From Thiomonas sp. X19 (GTDB taxonomy: Bacteria > Pseudomonadota > Gammaproteobacteria > Burkholderiales > Burkholderiaceae_C), in the NCBI RefSeq assembly GCF_900089495.1, contig NZ_LT605203.1, positions 3,997,427-4,061,426 of the forward strand: 64,000 nucleotides of DNA, read 5' to 3'. Positions 35,469 through 44,702 of this stretch are shown one piece after another; position 1 is the stretch's first letter, and each line of letters starts with the position of its first letter. A program made the translations under genes and the position numbers. The notes under the pieces were generated by a model. The model was given only the letters and a program-made list of their open reading frames with translations. It made no database searches and was not told the origin of the DNA.

Positions 35469-36317
35469 ATGAGCGCCACCCCGCACATCGGCTTGAAGGC
35501 GGCCTTGCTCAGCCTGCTGCTGTTCGCCGCCTTGCTGGGCGTCTGGCAACTCGCCACGCTGCCCAAGGCATCGAACCTGCCAGCAGGGGTGAGCGCCGAA
35601 TACGCCGCGCTGATGGGCCAGGGCGCGGTGAAGTCCGGCGGCTTCCCGACGCCGGCGCAAGTGGGCGCCACGTTCGTGAAGGAACTGCGCGACCCGTTCT
35701 ACGACCACGGCCCGAACGACAAGGGCATCGGCCTGCAACTGGCGTATTCGCTGGCGCGGGTGGCGGCGGGCTTCGGCCTGGCGGTGCTGGTGGCGCTGCC
35801 GCTGGGCTTCGTCATCGGCATGGTGCCGCTGCTGCGGCGGGCGCTCGACCCCTTCATCCAGGTGCTCAAACCCATCTCGCCGCTGGCGTGGATGCCCATC
35901 GCCCTCTACACCCTGAAGAACGCCAATGTCTCGGGTGTGTTCGTCATTTTCATCTGCTCCATCTGGCCCATGCTGGTGAACACCGCCTTCGGCGTGGCAT
36001 CGGTGCGGCGCGACTGGCTGAACGTGGCGCGCACGCTGGAGGTCGGCGGCATGCGGCGCGCGTTCCAGGTGGTGCTGCCGGCAGCGGCGCCCACCACCCT
36101 CACCGGCATGCGCATTTCCATGGGCATCGCCTGGCTGGTGATCGTGGCGGCCGAAATGCTGGTGGGCGGAACCGGCATCGGCTATTTCGTGTGGAACGAG
36201 TGGAACAACCTCGCCCTGTCCAGCGTGGTGTTCGCCATCGTCCTCATCGGCCTGGTGGACATGCTGCTGGACCTGCTGTTCGCGCGCCTGCAGCGCCTCG
36301 TGACCTACGCGGAGTGA
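35469..36317 (+). CDS. cynB: cyanate-type ABC transporter permease
   Basis: The 282-residue permease has six or so membrane segments. The ATPase-contact loop DWLNVARTLEVGGMRRAFQVVLP and the block GIAWLVIVAAEMLVGGTGIGYFVWNEWNN are shared with NrtB. An N-terminal membrane segment (residues 8-26) is followed by a periplasmic stretch. It lies 10 bases after cynA and four before cynD. Confidence 0.88.
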   Translation: MSATPHIGLKAALLSLLLFAALLGVWQLATLPKASNLPAGVSAEYAALMGQGAVKSGGFPTPAQVGATFVKELRDPFYDHGPNDKGIGLQLAYSLARVAAGFGLAVLVALPLGFVIGMVPLLRRALDPFIQVLKPISPLAWMPIALYTLKNANVSGVFVIFICSIWPMLVNTAFGVASVRRDWLNVARTLEVGGMRRAFQVVLPAAAPTTLTGMRISMGIAWLVIVAAEMLVGGTGIGYFVWNEWNNLALSSVVFAIVLIGLVDMLLDLLFARLQRLVTYAE

Positions 36318-36321
36318 TGCC

Positions 36322-37281
36322 ATGACCCCAGCCTTCCTGCGCGTCGAAGCCCTGGCGAAACAGTACCCCGATGCCCGCGGCAAGCCCGGCCCCGCGGTGT
36401 TCGACGGCGTGCACTTCGACATGGCGCGCGGCGAATTCGTCGCCATCATCGGCCATTCCGGCTGCGGCAAGACCACCATCCTCAACGTGCTCGCCGGGCT
36501 GGAACAAGCCAGCCGCGGCGCGGTGTTCATGGATGGCCGCGAGGTGAACGGCCCCTCGCTCGACCGCGGCGTGGTGTTCCAGGGCCACGCCCTCATGCCC
36601 TGGCGCACGGTGCTGGGCAATGTGGCGTTCGCCGTGGCTTCACGCTGGCCGCAGTGGAGCCGCGAGCAGGTGCGGCAGCACAGCCTGAAGTTTCTCGACA
36701 TGGTGGGCCTGGCCGCAGCCGCCGAGAAGAAGCCGCATCAACTCTCGGGCGGCATGAAGCAGCGCGTGGGCATCGCCCGCGCCTTCGCCATCAGCCCCAA
36801 GATGCTGCTGCTCGACGAGCCCTTCGGCGCGCTGGACGCACTCACGCGCGGCACCATCCAGGACGAACTGCTGGCCATCGTGCGCGCCACGCAGCAAACC
36901 GTGTTCATGATCACGCACGACGTGGACGAAGCCATCCTGCTGGCCGACCGCATCCTGCTCATGAGCAACGGCCCGCATGCCAAGATCGCCGAGATGGTGG
37001 CCATCACCATGCCGCGCAGCCGCAGCCGCGAAACCCTGCACCACGACCCGCAGTACTACCGCATCCGCAACCATCTGGTGGACTTCCTCATGCACCGCGC
37101 CAAGACGCCGCCGCGATCGCTGCCGGGCTATGACCCGCGCCAGGTGCCGCTGCTCAGCCCGGGACTTGGCGCGATCTCGGAACCGGACGCCGATGCCGCC
37201 CCGCTCGCCGACCACTCCATGCCCGCCGCCGCGCTGCATCTGGTGTCGCCAGTGCCCGCCTCGAAGGCGCGCGTGGCATGA
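36322..37281 (+). CDS. cynD: cyanate-type ABC transporter ATPase
   Basis: The 319-residue ATPase has Walker A GHSGCGKTT, the Q-loop VVFQGHALMPW, signature LSGGMKQRVGIARA, Walker B MLLLDEPFGALD and switch ITHDVDEA. A tail of about 60 non-conserved residues follows the ATPase core. Unlike the nitrate homologue at 19316 it carries no repeat insertion after the Q-loop, so it serves as an internal control for that insertion. Confidence 0.88.
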   Translation: MTPAFLRVEALAKQYPDARGKPGPAVFDGVHFDMARGEFVAIIGHSGCGKTTILNVLAGLEQASRGAVFMDGREVNGPSLDRGVVFQGHALMPWRTVLGNVAFAVASRWPQWSREQVRQHSLKFLDMVGLAAAAEKKPHQLSGGMKQRVGIARAFAISPKMLLLDEPFGALDALTRGTIQDELLAIVRATQQTVFMITHDVDEAILLADRILLMSNGPHAKIAEMVAITMPRSRSRETLHHDPQYYRIRNHLVDFLMHRAKTPPRSLPGYDPRQVPLLSPGLGAISEPDADAAPLADHSMPAAALHLVSPVPASKARVA

Positions 37282-37341
37282 GCCTTGCATCCTTACCACA
37301 CCTTACGATCACCCATCCAAGCAACCCATTCAGGAGAAGCC

Positions 37342-37785
37342 ATGACCCGCAATGACGTGACCGAAGCCATCATCGCCGCCAAAATCGCCAAGGGCCTGAA
37401 CTGGGCCGACGTGGCGCAGGCCGTGGGCCGGAGCAAGGAATGGGTCACGGCCGGCTGCCTCGGCCAGATGACCTTCAACTCCGAGCAGGCCGCCGTCATC
37501 GGCCGGCTGTTCGACCTCCCCACGGACGCCGTGAAGCTGCTGCAGGTGGTGCCGTACAAGGGCTCGCTGCCCACCACCGTGCCCACCGACCCGCTGATCT
37601 ACCGCTTCTACGAACTCGTCAGCGTCTACGGCACCACGTTCAAGGAACTGATCCACGAGGAGTTCGGCGACGGCATCATGAGCGCCATCGATTTCAAGAT
37701 GGACCTGACCCGCGAGCCCGACCCCAAGGGCGACCGTGTGCACATCAGCATGAGCGGCAAGTTCCTGCCCTACAAGATGTATTGA
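37342..37785 (+). CDS. cynS: cyanase (cyanate hydratase)
   Basis: The 147-residue enzyme turns cyanate and bicarbonate into ammonia and carbon dioxide (via carbamate). The catalytic Arg and Glu (YRFYELVSVYG) and Ser (GIMSAIDFKMD) are all present, and the N-terminal helical domain IAKGLNWADVAQAVGRS is typical. The start at 37342 follows CAGGAGAA. It ends the operon and defines its nitrogen-supply role. Confidence 0.95.
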   Translation: MTRNDVTEAIIAAKIAKGLNWADVAQAVGRSKEWVTAGCLGQMTFNSEQAAVIGRLFDLPTDAVKLLQVVPYKGSLPTTVPTDPLIYRFYELVSVYGTTFKELIHEEFGDGIMSAIDFKMDLTREPDPKGDRVHISMSGKFLPYKMY

Positions 37786-37787
37786 GC

Positions 37788-37878
37788 GCCCCCAGGGTCG
37801 GCTCGCCGGCCCGCCCCCCGTGGGGGTCAAGGAAACTTGGGGCGGCCCTGCGTTCCCTTGAGAGCGCCCCACGCGCAC
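37788..37878 (-). repeat. palindromic repeat of the GGGCCGCCCC family after cynS
   Basis: On the - strand: CAAGGGAACGCAGGGCCGCC, CAAGTTTCCTTG, a CCCCCACGGGGGG stem, then GGGCCGGCGAGCCGACCC and TGGGGGCGC. It is the closest relative of the copy inside ahpF. Confidence 0.8.
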
Positions 37879-37899
37879 CGCCGGGCCGCCGGGCCACGG

Positions 37900-38330
37900 C
37901 TGGCGCTGCTTCACCAGGGGCCGGATGGTGGTGAAACCGCCGTCCACGGCAATGACCTGGCCGGTGATGCGCGAGACCGCGGCCGGCAGCAGCCAGGCCA
38001 TGGTCTGCGCCGCGTCCTCGGCGCTTTGCACGCCGCCGAGCGGGTATTGCCTGCCCGCGCCTTCGCGCATCGCCGGCACCTTGAGCATGCCGGCGGTCAG
38101 CGGCGTGTCGGTCATGCCCGGGGCCACGGCGTTGCCGCGCGGCGCACCAGGGCCTCGATGCCGGCCTTCGCTGCTGCGATGGCTTCGTGGTTGGCCGCGC
38201 CGATCTGCGCCACCATGGAACTCACCAGCACGGCCGCACCGCACGCCGCGCGGCGCGACTCGATCCAGGCGCCGAGCATGGAGAGCGCGCTCTCCAGATT
38301 GACGCGCAGCAACTCGCGCGTTCGCGCCGT
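37900..38330 (-). pseudogene. short-chain dehydrogenase pseudogene
   Basis: One - strand frame shows LLRVNLESALSMLGAWIESR and VSSMVAQIGAANHEAIAAAKAGIEAL. A second frame, shifted near 38140, continues NAVAPGMTDTPLTAGMLKVP and ends SRITGQVIAVDGGFTTIRPL. The Rossmann N-terminus is absent and the shift removes the RGIRV-type link. It is a decayed SDR lying head to head with the intact SDR gene at 38578. The 247 bases between (38331-38577) show nothing else. Confidence 0.75.
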
Positions 38331-38577
38331 GCTGCTGCGGTGCAGTGGCGCGATCAATTTCTCCGGCGCCGTCCCGGGGGCACGCAGCGCAATGCCTGAG
38401 CTTCTGCTGCGGTGATGGCCGGGCGCTGCCGGGGTTGACTCGGCCCTCGTCGCTGTGCTGGCCAAGCCGGCTTTGGCGCGGGCATGAGCGCTCTGGGTGG
38501 GAGGGCAGGGCATGGCGGCAGCGGCGATGCCGAAGGCGGGGCAAAATCGGCTTGTCGAGCACAACAAGGAGACAACG

Positions 38578-39366
38578 ATGGATCTGGGCTTGCAAGGCAA
38601 GATTGTCCTGGTGACCGGTGACAGCAAGGGCATCGGCCTGGCGTGCGCGCAGCGCTTTGCCGCCGAGGGCGCACGCGTGGCCATCGCCGCGCGCGACGCC
38701 GCGCATCTGATGCAGGCCGCCGCCGCGCTGCAGGCCGAAGGCGTGCCGGTGCTCACGGTGGCGGTGGATCTGTGCGACGCCGCGCAGGCTGCACGCATGG
38801 TGCGGGAGGTGGAGGCCGGACTCGGCCCCATCGACGTGCTGGTGAATTCGGCTGGTGCGGCCAAGTGCACGCCGCCGGCGGAACTCACGGCGGCGCACTG
38901 GCATGCGGCGATGGACGCGAAATACTTCACCACCATCCACGCCATCGATGCGGCGCTGCCGGGCATGGCGCGGCGCGGTGGCGGCGTCATCGTCAACGTC
39001 GTCGGCATGGGCGGCAAGCTCGCCACCCCGGTGCACCTGGCCGGCGGCGCCGCGAACGCCGCGCTGATGCTGGCCAGCGCCGGCCTGGCGCATGCCTTCG
39101 CCGCGCAGGGCGTGCGGGTGAACGCGGTCAACCCCGGCATCACCGCCACCGGGCGCATGCAGGAAGGCCTGGAGGCCGAGGCGCGGCTGACCGGCAGGCC
39201 GGTGGCCGAGTTGCTGGCGCAGCGCGAGCGCGCCTTGCCGCTGGGGCGCATTTGCACGCCGCAGGAGGTTGCCGACGTGGTGGTGTTCCTGGCCTCGGCG
39301 CGCGCCGGCTATGTCAGCGGCGCGGTGCTGTCGCTCGACGGCGCCGCCACGCCCACGGTGGTGTGA
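38578..39366 (+). CDS. short-chain dehydrogenase/reductase
   Basis: The 262-residue SDR has the cofactor motif TGDSKGIG (about residues 14-21), VNSAG and an NPG block (VNAVNPGITATG). The usual catalytic YxxxK is not evident: where Tyr and Lys are expected it reads TPVHLAGGAANAALML. The Ser of the triad region is replaced in VNVVGMGG. It therefore looks like a divergent SDR that may bind but not turn over a typical alcohol substrate. The start follows AAGGAG. Confidence 0.8.
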   Translation: MDLGLQGKIVLVTGDSKGIGLACAQRFAAEGARVAIAARDAAHLMQAAAALQAEGVPVLTVAVDLCDAAQAARMVREVEAGLGPIDVLVNSAGAAKCTPPAELTAAHWHAAMDAKYFTTIHAIDAALPGMARRGGGVIVNVVGMGGKLATPVHLAGGAANAALMLASAGLAHAFAAQGVRVNAVNPGITATGRMQEGLEAEARLTGRPVAELLAQRERALPLGRICTPQEVADVVVFLASARAGYVSGAVLSLDGAATPTVV

Positions 39367-39368
39367 AC

Positions 39369-39794
39369 ATGGGCGAAGCCGTGGCCCTCGTCGCGCTGCG
39401 CGAGGAGGAGATGGAGTTCAGCGCCATCCGCGCCCAGGGGGCCGGCGGCCAGAACGTGAACAAGGTGTCGAACGCGGTGCATCTGCGGTTTTCGATTCCC
39501 GACTCCTCGCTGCCCGAGGCCGTCAAGCTGCGGCTGCTGGCGCTGAACGACCAGCGCATCACCGCCGACGGCGTGGTGGTGATCAAGGCCCAGACCAGTC
39601 GCAGCCTGGAGCAGAACCGCGCCGAGGCCATCGCCCGGCTGCAAGCCCTGGTGGACAGCGTGGCCACCCTGCCCAAGGCGCGCAAACCCACCCGCCCCAC
39701 ACGCAGTTCGCAGCGCAAACGGGTCGACACCAAGGTGGGGCGCGGCGAGGTCAAGCGGCTGCGCGGACGGGTACGTGGAGGCGAATCCGCTTGA
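39369..39794 (+). CDS. arfB: ribosome-rescue peptidyl-tRNA hydrolase ArfB
   Basis: The 141-residue release-factor-like protein frees ribosomes stalled on truncated mRNA. It has the catalytic GGQ in GAGGQNVNKVSNAVHLRF and the basic C-terminal tail (KARKPTRPTRSSQRKR) that probes the empty mRNA channel. It starts three bases after the SDR stop, so they are probably co-transcribed. Confidence 0.92.
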   Translation: MGEAVALVALREEEMEFSAIRAQGAGGQNVNKVSNAVHLRFSIPDSSLPEAVKLRLLALNDQRITADGVVVIKAQTSRSLEQNRAEAIARLQALVDSVATLPKARKPTRPTRSSQRKRVDTKVGRGEVKRLRGRVRGGESA

Positions 39795-40275
39795 AGCCAT
39801 TGCCAAGGCGGCAGGCGGTATCACCCAGCGCCGAGGACGGGCCATCCGCGCGCTGCACTGCTTCGCAAACCAGACTTCGCCGATGCCTTGACCTACGCTT
39901 GACCTTGCAGTGCAGCAAGACCATCGATCAAGCGGAGATGGCTGATTTGCAATCTAAGTGAGCAGGGAATCCGGGCTCTTGAGCGCACCCCAAGCGGCGC
40001 GTTCATTGGCGACATTACTTTCCCAAGTTGTTGAAACGATGCGAGATTTTTGACAGCCTCGACGCGCATCGAACCGCTTGTCACGCTCGACATAGCCCAT
40101 TGCTATGAGGCAAATTGAAATGTTGAATTGGACGGATCAGTCCCCATCCCTTAAATTTTTGCTGCATCGCACACCGAAACGGTTTTTTGCCAAACGGTCC
40201 GTGACGAGAACGACGGCGTCAAGCCCCTTCAAGGCTTGAACCCGAGTCCAACAACGAATCCCGATGGAGTTTGCC
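39795..40275. other. 481-base intergenic region before ahpC
   Basis: The base composition falls well below that of neighbouring genes, especially 39880-40200. I see no convincing protein or RNA gene. The only clear signal is an OxyR-type box at 40092-40128. Confidence 0.5.
40092..40128. promoter_or_regulatory. OxyR-type binding site upstream of ahpC
   Basis: ATAG-N7-CTAT-N7-ATTG-N7-GAAT matches the four-element OxyR pattern: the first two tetrads are perfect and the last two degenerate, all with 7-base spacing. It lies about 150 bases before ahpC. Confidence 0.6.
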
Positions 40276-40839
40276 ATGTCCCTGATCAATACCCAAGTCA
40301 AGCCTTTCAAAGCCACCGCGTTCCAGAACGGCAAGTTTTTCGAGGTGACGGAAGCCACCCTCAAGGGCAAGTGGTCGGTGGTCGTGTTCTACCCCGCCGA
40401 CTTCACCTTCGTCTGCCCGACCGAGCTGGAAGACCTGGCCGACAACTACGACACCTTCAAGGCCATGGGCGTCGAAATCTATGGCGCGTCCACCGACACG
40501 CATTTCGCCCACAAGGCCTGGCACGACACCTCCGAGGCCATCAAGAAAGTGAAGTACCCGCTGATCGGCGACCCGACCGGCGCGCTGACCCGCAACTTCG
40601 ATGTGATGATCGAAGAAGAAGGCTTGGCGCTGCGCGGCACCTTCCTGATCAACCCGCAAGGCGTGATCAAGCTGTGCGAAATCCATGACAACGGCATTGG
40701 CCGCGACGCCAAGGAACTGCTGCGCAAGGTGCAAGCCGCGCAGTATGTGGCGTCGCACCCGGGTGAAGTCTGCCCGGCCAAGTGGAAAGAGGGCGCGGCC
40801 ACGCTCAAGCCCTCGCTCGATCTGGTCGGCAAGATCTGA
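40276..40839 (+). CDS. ahpC: alkyl hydroperoxide reductase, peroxidase subunit
   Basis: The 187-residue typical 2-Cys peroxiredoxin reduces hydrogen peroxide, alkyl peroxides and peroxynitrite. The peroxidatic Cys is in [19 protein letters not shown] (residue 47) and the resolving Cys is in [10 protein letters not shown] near the end. Length and start [11 protein letters not shown] are canonical. It is followed by ahpF and probably controlled by OxyR. Confidence 0.96.
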   Translation: MSLINTQVKPFKATAFQNGKFFEVTEATLKGKWSVVVFYPADFTFVCPTELEDLADNYDTFKAMGVEIYGASTDTHFAHKAWHDTSEAIKKVKYPLIGDPTGALTRNFDVMIEEEGLALRGTFLINPQGVIKLCEIHDNGIGRDAKELLRKVQAAQYVASHPGEVCPAKWKEGAATLKPSLDLVGKI

Positions 40840-41012
40840 TCGGCCGATCGGCCTGCGCCTGCGGGCGGGCGCAGTGCAGGCCTGAGGCTGCTTCAGGCCT
40901 GCAGCTTGTTGCTGCGTTCACGCCCTGTCCATCCTCCCGTGTGTCCATTCGACACGCGGGTGGCGGGCGCACACACCGCACACGCCAATCCCCTTCCATC
41001 AAGGAGCGCGCC

Positions 41013-42680
41013 ATGCTCGACGATTCCCTGCAATCCCAACTCAAGGCTTATCTGGAGCGCGTGACGCAGCCGTTCGAGTTGGTGGCCTCGCTCGACGACA
41101 GCGAGAACTCGGCGCAGATGCGCGCGCTTCTGGAGCAAATCGCCAGCCTGTCCGACAAGATTGCGTTGCGGCTGGATGGCACGGATGCACGGCGGCCTTC
41201 GTTCGCGCTGCGTCGCGCGTCTGGCGCTGAACAACATCTGCGCTTCGCCGCGATTCCGCTCGGCCACGAGTTCACCTCGCTGGTGCTGGCGCTGTTGTGG
41301 ACCGGCGGCCACCCGCCCAAGGTCGAGCCGGAGTTGATCGAACAGATTCGCCATCTCGATGGCGACCATCGCTTCGAGGTCTATATGTCCCTCAGCTGCC
41401 ACAACTGCCCGGACGTGGTGCAGGCGCTGTCGCTGATGGCGGTGCTCAACCCGCGCGTGCAGACCGTGGTGATCGACGGGACGCTGTATCAGGGCGAGGT
41501 GGATGCGCGGCAGATCATGGCGGTGCCGACGGTGTATCTCAACGGCGAGTTGTTCGGTAGCGGGCGCATGGACGTGGAAGAAATCGCCGCCAGGCTCGGC
41601 GCCGGCTCCGCGCAGCGCGATGCGGCCAAGCTCGACGCCAAGGAGCCGTTCGACGTGCTCATCGTCGGCGGTGGCCCAGCAGGCGCGGCGGCGGCGGTGT
41701 ACGCGGCGCGCAAGGGCATTCGCGTGGGCATTGCGGCAGAGCGCTTCGGCGGTCAGGTCAACGACACTCTGGCGATCGAAAACTACATCTCCGTGCTCGA
41801 AACCGACGGCCCGACATTCGGCCTGGCGCTGGAAGCGCATGTGCGGCGGTACGGTGTGGAGATCATGAATCTGCAGCGCGCCGCCAAGCTGATTCCCGCG
41901 GCACAAGGGCACGCCGGGCCGCCCCAAGTGCCCTTGACCCCCCCGGGGGGCGGGTCGGCTGGCCGACCCTGGGGGCACACCGAGTCGGGCGGCATGATTG
42001 GCGTGCAACTGGCCAATGGCGGCCGTTTGCAGGCGCGCAGTGTCATCCTCGCCACCGGCGCGCGCTGGCGCAACGTGAACGTGCCGGGGGAGGCCGAGTA
42101 CCGCAACAAGGGCGTGGCCTATTGCCCGCATTGCGACGGCCCGCTGTTCAAGGGCAAGCGCGTGAGCGTGATTGGCGGCGGCAACTCCGGCGTGGAAGCG
42201 GCCATCGATCTGGCCGGACTGGTGGGGCATGTGACGCTGCTGGAATTCGCCCCCGAGCTGCGCGCCGACGCGGTGCTGGTGAGCAAGCTGCGCAGCCTGC
42301 CCAACGTCACCATCCACAGCCATGCGCAGACCACGGAAATCACCGGCGACGGCAGCAAGGTCAACGGCCTGAGCTACACCGACCGTCGCAGCGGCGAGCG
42401 CCATCATCTGCAGCTCGAAGGCGTGTTCGTGCAGATCGGCCTGGTGCCCAACACCGAGTGGCTCAAGGGCACGCTGGAGTTGAGCAAGTTCGGTGAAATC
42501 GTGGTCGACGCCAAGGGGCAAACCTCGGTTCCTGGCGTGTTCGCCGCAGGCGACGTCACCACGGTGCCGTACAAGCAGATCGTGATCGCCGCAGGCGACG
42601 GCGCGAAGGCTGCGCTCAGCGCGTTCGACTACCTGATTCGCACGCCGATCCCCGAGCCTGCCGAGGCCGTGGCCGCATGA
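41013..42680 (+). CDS. ahpF: alkyl hydroperoxide reductase flavoprotein with an in-frame repeat insertion
   Basis: The 555-residue enzyme passes electrons from NADH to AhpC. The N-terminal thioredoxin-like pair has SCHNCPD, the FAD site is [21 protein letters not shown], the redox-active pair is in [10 protein letters not shown], the NADH site is [16 protein letters not shown], and the C-terminal FAD motif is [15 protein letters not shown]. Residues about 298-327 are coded by a palindromic repeat placed between LIPAA and the LANGG strand, where homologues have a short turn. AhpF is usually about 520 residues. The start follows AAGGAG. Confidence 0.95.
   Translation: MLDDSLQSQLKAYLERVTQPFELVASLDDSENSAQMRALLEQIASLSDKIALRLDGTDARRPSFALRRASGAEQHLRFAAIPLGHEFTSLVLALLWTGGHPPKVEPELIEQIRHLDGDHRFEVYMSLSCHNCPDVVQALSLMAVLNPRVQTVVIDGTLYQGEVDARQIMAVPTVYLNGELFGSGRMDVEEIAARLGAGSAQRDAAKLDAKEPFDVLIVGGGPAGAAAAVYAARKGIRVGIAAERFGGQVNDTLAIENYISVLETDGPTFGLALEAHVRRYGVEIMNLQRAAKLIPAAQGHAGPPQVPLTPPGGGSAGRPWGHTESGGMIGVQLANGGRLQARSVILATGARWRNVNVPGEAEYRNKGVAYCPHCDGPLFKGKRVSVIGGGNSGVEAAIDLAGLVGHVTLLEFAPELRADAVLVSKLRSLPNVTIHSHAQTTEITGDGSKVNGLSYTDRRSGERHHLQLEGVFVQIGLVPNTEWLKGTLELSKFGEIVVDAKGQTSVPGVFAAGDVTTVPYKQIVIAAGDGAKAALSAFDYLIRTPIPEPAEAVAA
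41900..41982 (+). repeat. palindromic repeat inserted in frame in ahpF
   Basis: CAAGGGCACGCCGGGCCGCC, CAAGTGCCCTTG, a CCCCCCGGGGGG stem, then GGGTCGGCTGGCCGACCC and TGGGGGCAC follow the module order of the family. The frame stays open. Confidence 0.85.
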
Positions 42681-42856
42681 GCTCGCGCTGCCGCCCGCAT
42701 CCATGAGGTCGCGGTTGCCGCAGTTGCTGTAAGCCGTGGCCAGCCACGCGCTTGCCATCGCGGCAGGCGCGGTGAAAACGGCAACCAGCGCCTTCGCGCC
42801 AAGACCGCGGCTGCGTCAAGCGCCGCGTCGGACGCGCTGATCGCACCTCCGCTCCG

Positions 42857-43600
42857 CTACTGCTGCGAATCCGGATACCACTGCGGCGGCGGCAGCTCGG
42901 CGAAGACGCGGCGCACGCCAGCGGCCCAGCGCGCGGAGAGTTCGCGCCAGTAGGCGTCCTGCTCGTCGATGTGGAACTTCATGTCGCCGCGCAGATGATT
43001 GGCGGGCAGGAGCAGCAGGTCGATGGGCAGGCCGACGCCGACGTTGCTGCGCATGGTCGAGTCGAAACTCACCAGCACGCATTTGGTGGCGTCCAGCAGG
43101 CTGATTTCGGGGCGGATGACGCGGTCGAGAATCGGCTTGCCGTACTTGACTTCGCCAATCTGCAGGAACGGTGTCTCGGCCGTGGCCTCGATGGCGTTGC
43201 CTTCGGAATACACCAGGAACAGGCGCGGGCGCTCACCGCGAATTTGCCCGCCGAGCAGAAAGGAGGCGTGGGCGTCGATGTCGCTCTTGGCCAGGTAGGG
43301 CTCGTCGCGTTCGCGCACCGCGCGCATGGCCTCGCCCAGCAACTGGGCGACGTCGGCCATGCTTTGGGCATTGGTCCAGTTCTGCGCCTCGCCCTGGCGC
43401 ACGGCGCGGTGCAAATGCTCCACCGCCCCTTGCGTGATGCTGAGGTTGCCGGAAGAGAGCATGGTGATGACGCGCTCGTCGGGCCGCTCCAGCAGGTGCA
43501 GCTTGCTGAAGCGGCCGATGTTGTCGACCCCGGCGTTGGTGCGGCTGTCGGAGGCGAAGACGAGGCCGGCGTTGAGCTTGACGGCGCAGCAGTAGGTCAT
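42857..43600 (-). CDS. Anbu proteasome-type peptidase
   Basis: The 247-residue protein starts MTYCCAVKLNAGLVFASDSR; the Thr after Met is the expected N-terminal nucleophile of proteasome-like enzymes and HslV relatives. NIGRFSKLH and SSGNLSITQ fit the Anbu family. The gene is downstream of an alpha-E protein gene and a circularly permuted ATP-grasp gene, the conserved Anbu neighbourhood. The natural substrate is unknown; a peptide-tag system has been suggested. Confidence 0.9.
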   Translation of the reverse strand: MTYCCAVKLNAGLVFASDSRTNAGVDNIGRFSKLHLLERPDERVITMLSSGNLSITQGAVEHLHRAVRQGEAQNWTNAQSMADVAQLLGEAMRAVRERDEPYLAKSDIDAHASFLLGGQIRGERPRLFLVYSEGNAIEATAETPFLQIGEVKYGKPILDRVIRPEISLLDATKCVLVSFDSTMRSNVGVGLPIDLLLLPANHLRGDMKFHIDEQDAYWRELSARWAAGVRRVFAELPPPQWYPDSQQ

Positions 43601-43687
43601 GCTGGGGGAACGCGGAGAAGGGTTGGATGGCACCCGGTGGCGGGCGTGGCGCTGGGTCGCTCATGACGACTGCCCCAGGGTACAGCT

Positions 43688-44650
43688 TCAGGCGGCGCGG
43701 CGCAGCGGCATTTGCGCGACGAAAAAGCGTTCGTCCACCGCAGCCTCGACGGCGCTGATGTCAGCCTGGCGCGCGGCGCCGAACGCGAACATGCCGGCGG
43801 CGCCCTCCTCCGGTTCGAGATATGACACGCCGGCCAGGGCTTTGCCGAGTTGGCGCATGACGGGTTCGCACATGTCCACCTGCAGCGCCGCCAGGTTGCT
43901 CTGGGCTTCGCTCAGGCAGAAGCTGGCGGAACGCGGGAAGTCGGGCCGGCGCAGCAGCATCTCGGTCACGCCCTGGCGGTTGGGCTCGCCGTGCAGGCGG
44001 CGCAGCGGCATGAGGGCCGAGGCGGCCTCCAGCAGGGCGACGCGGTGAAAGCCGGCGTGCGGGCTGTCGGGGCCGTCGCGCACCAGCGAGAACTCGGGAT
44101 CGGCCTGCGTCGTCCACAGGCGCACGGCACTGTCGGCGCGTTCGAGAAAGTTGCCCAGGCGCAGGAAATGCCAGGCCTCGTTGCGCATCATGTTGGCGAT
44201 GGTGACGCCGCGAAAGGCGTCGGTGAACGCCATGATTTCGCCGATCACCTGTCCCAGGCCGCCGCTCACCAGATGCTGGGGCTTGAGCGCGCGCAGCTTG
44301 CCGAGCATGAGCTGCAGCGGCGCCACCACCTCGGCGGACACCACCGAGCGCTGGTTGCGCGCGGCGTCGCGCGCGAGCTGCACGCAGGTGAGCACGGACG
44401 AGGGGTTGTCGCGGTCGATCAGGCAGCGGCTGAGCATGTCCAGCGGACTCAGGTCTTGCAGCGCGACACCGGCCGGAATGCCGCCGGTGGACAGCAATGG
44501 CAACGCCCAGACCGAGTGCGCCGCATGGCCGCCATGCGAGGAGGGCAACGCGGCCAGACGGCGGGCCAGATCGAGCATGCGGGCCATGGATTCGGCACGC
44601 TCGGCGGAGCGCCCCATCCAGAACAGATCGGAAGCAGTGCGGCACAGCAT
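43688..44650 (-). CDS. alpha-E domain protein of the Anbu cluster
   Basis: The 320-residue all-helical protein (DUF403) begins MLCRTASDLFWMGRSAERAESMARML, the family start. Further landmarks are NEAWHFLRLGNFLERADSAVRLW and MPLRRLHGEPNRQGV. Members always accompany circularly permuted ATP-grasp enzymes and sometimes fuse to them, and are thought to help form an amide or peptide bond. It follows the ATP-grasp gene after a 211-base gap holding an inverted-repeat element. Confidence 0.9.
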   Translation of the reverse strand: MLCRTASDLFWMGRSAERAESMARMLDLARRLAALPSSHGGHAAHSVWALPLLSTGGIPAGVALQDLSPLDMLSRCLIDRDNPSSVLTCVQLARDAARNQRSVVSAEVVAPLQLMLGKLRALKPQHLVSGGLGQVIGEIMAFTDAFRGVTIANMMRNEAWHFLRLGNFLERADSAVRLWTTQADPEFSLVRDGPDSPHAGFHRVALLEAASALMPLRRLHGEPNRQGVTEMLLRRPDFPRSASFCLSEAQSNLAALQVDMCEPVMRQLGKALAGVSYLEPEEGAAGMFAFGAARQADISAVEAAVDERFFVAQMPLRRAA

Positions 44651-44702
44651 GGGGGCTCTCCTGAAATCGGTTCAAGCCAATCCAACGTTTCGCCAGGGTT
44701 CA

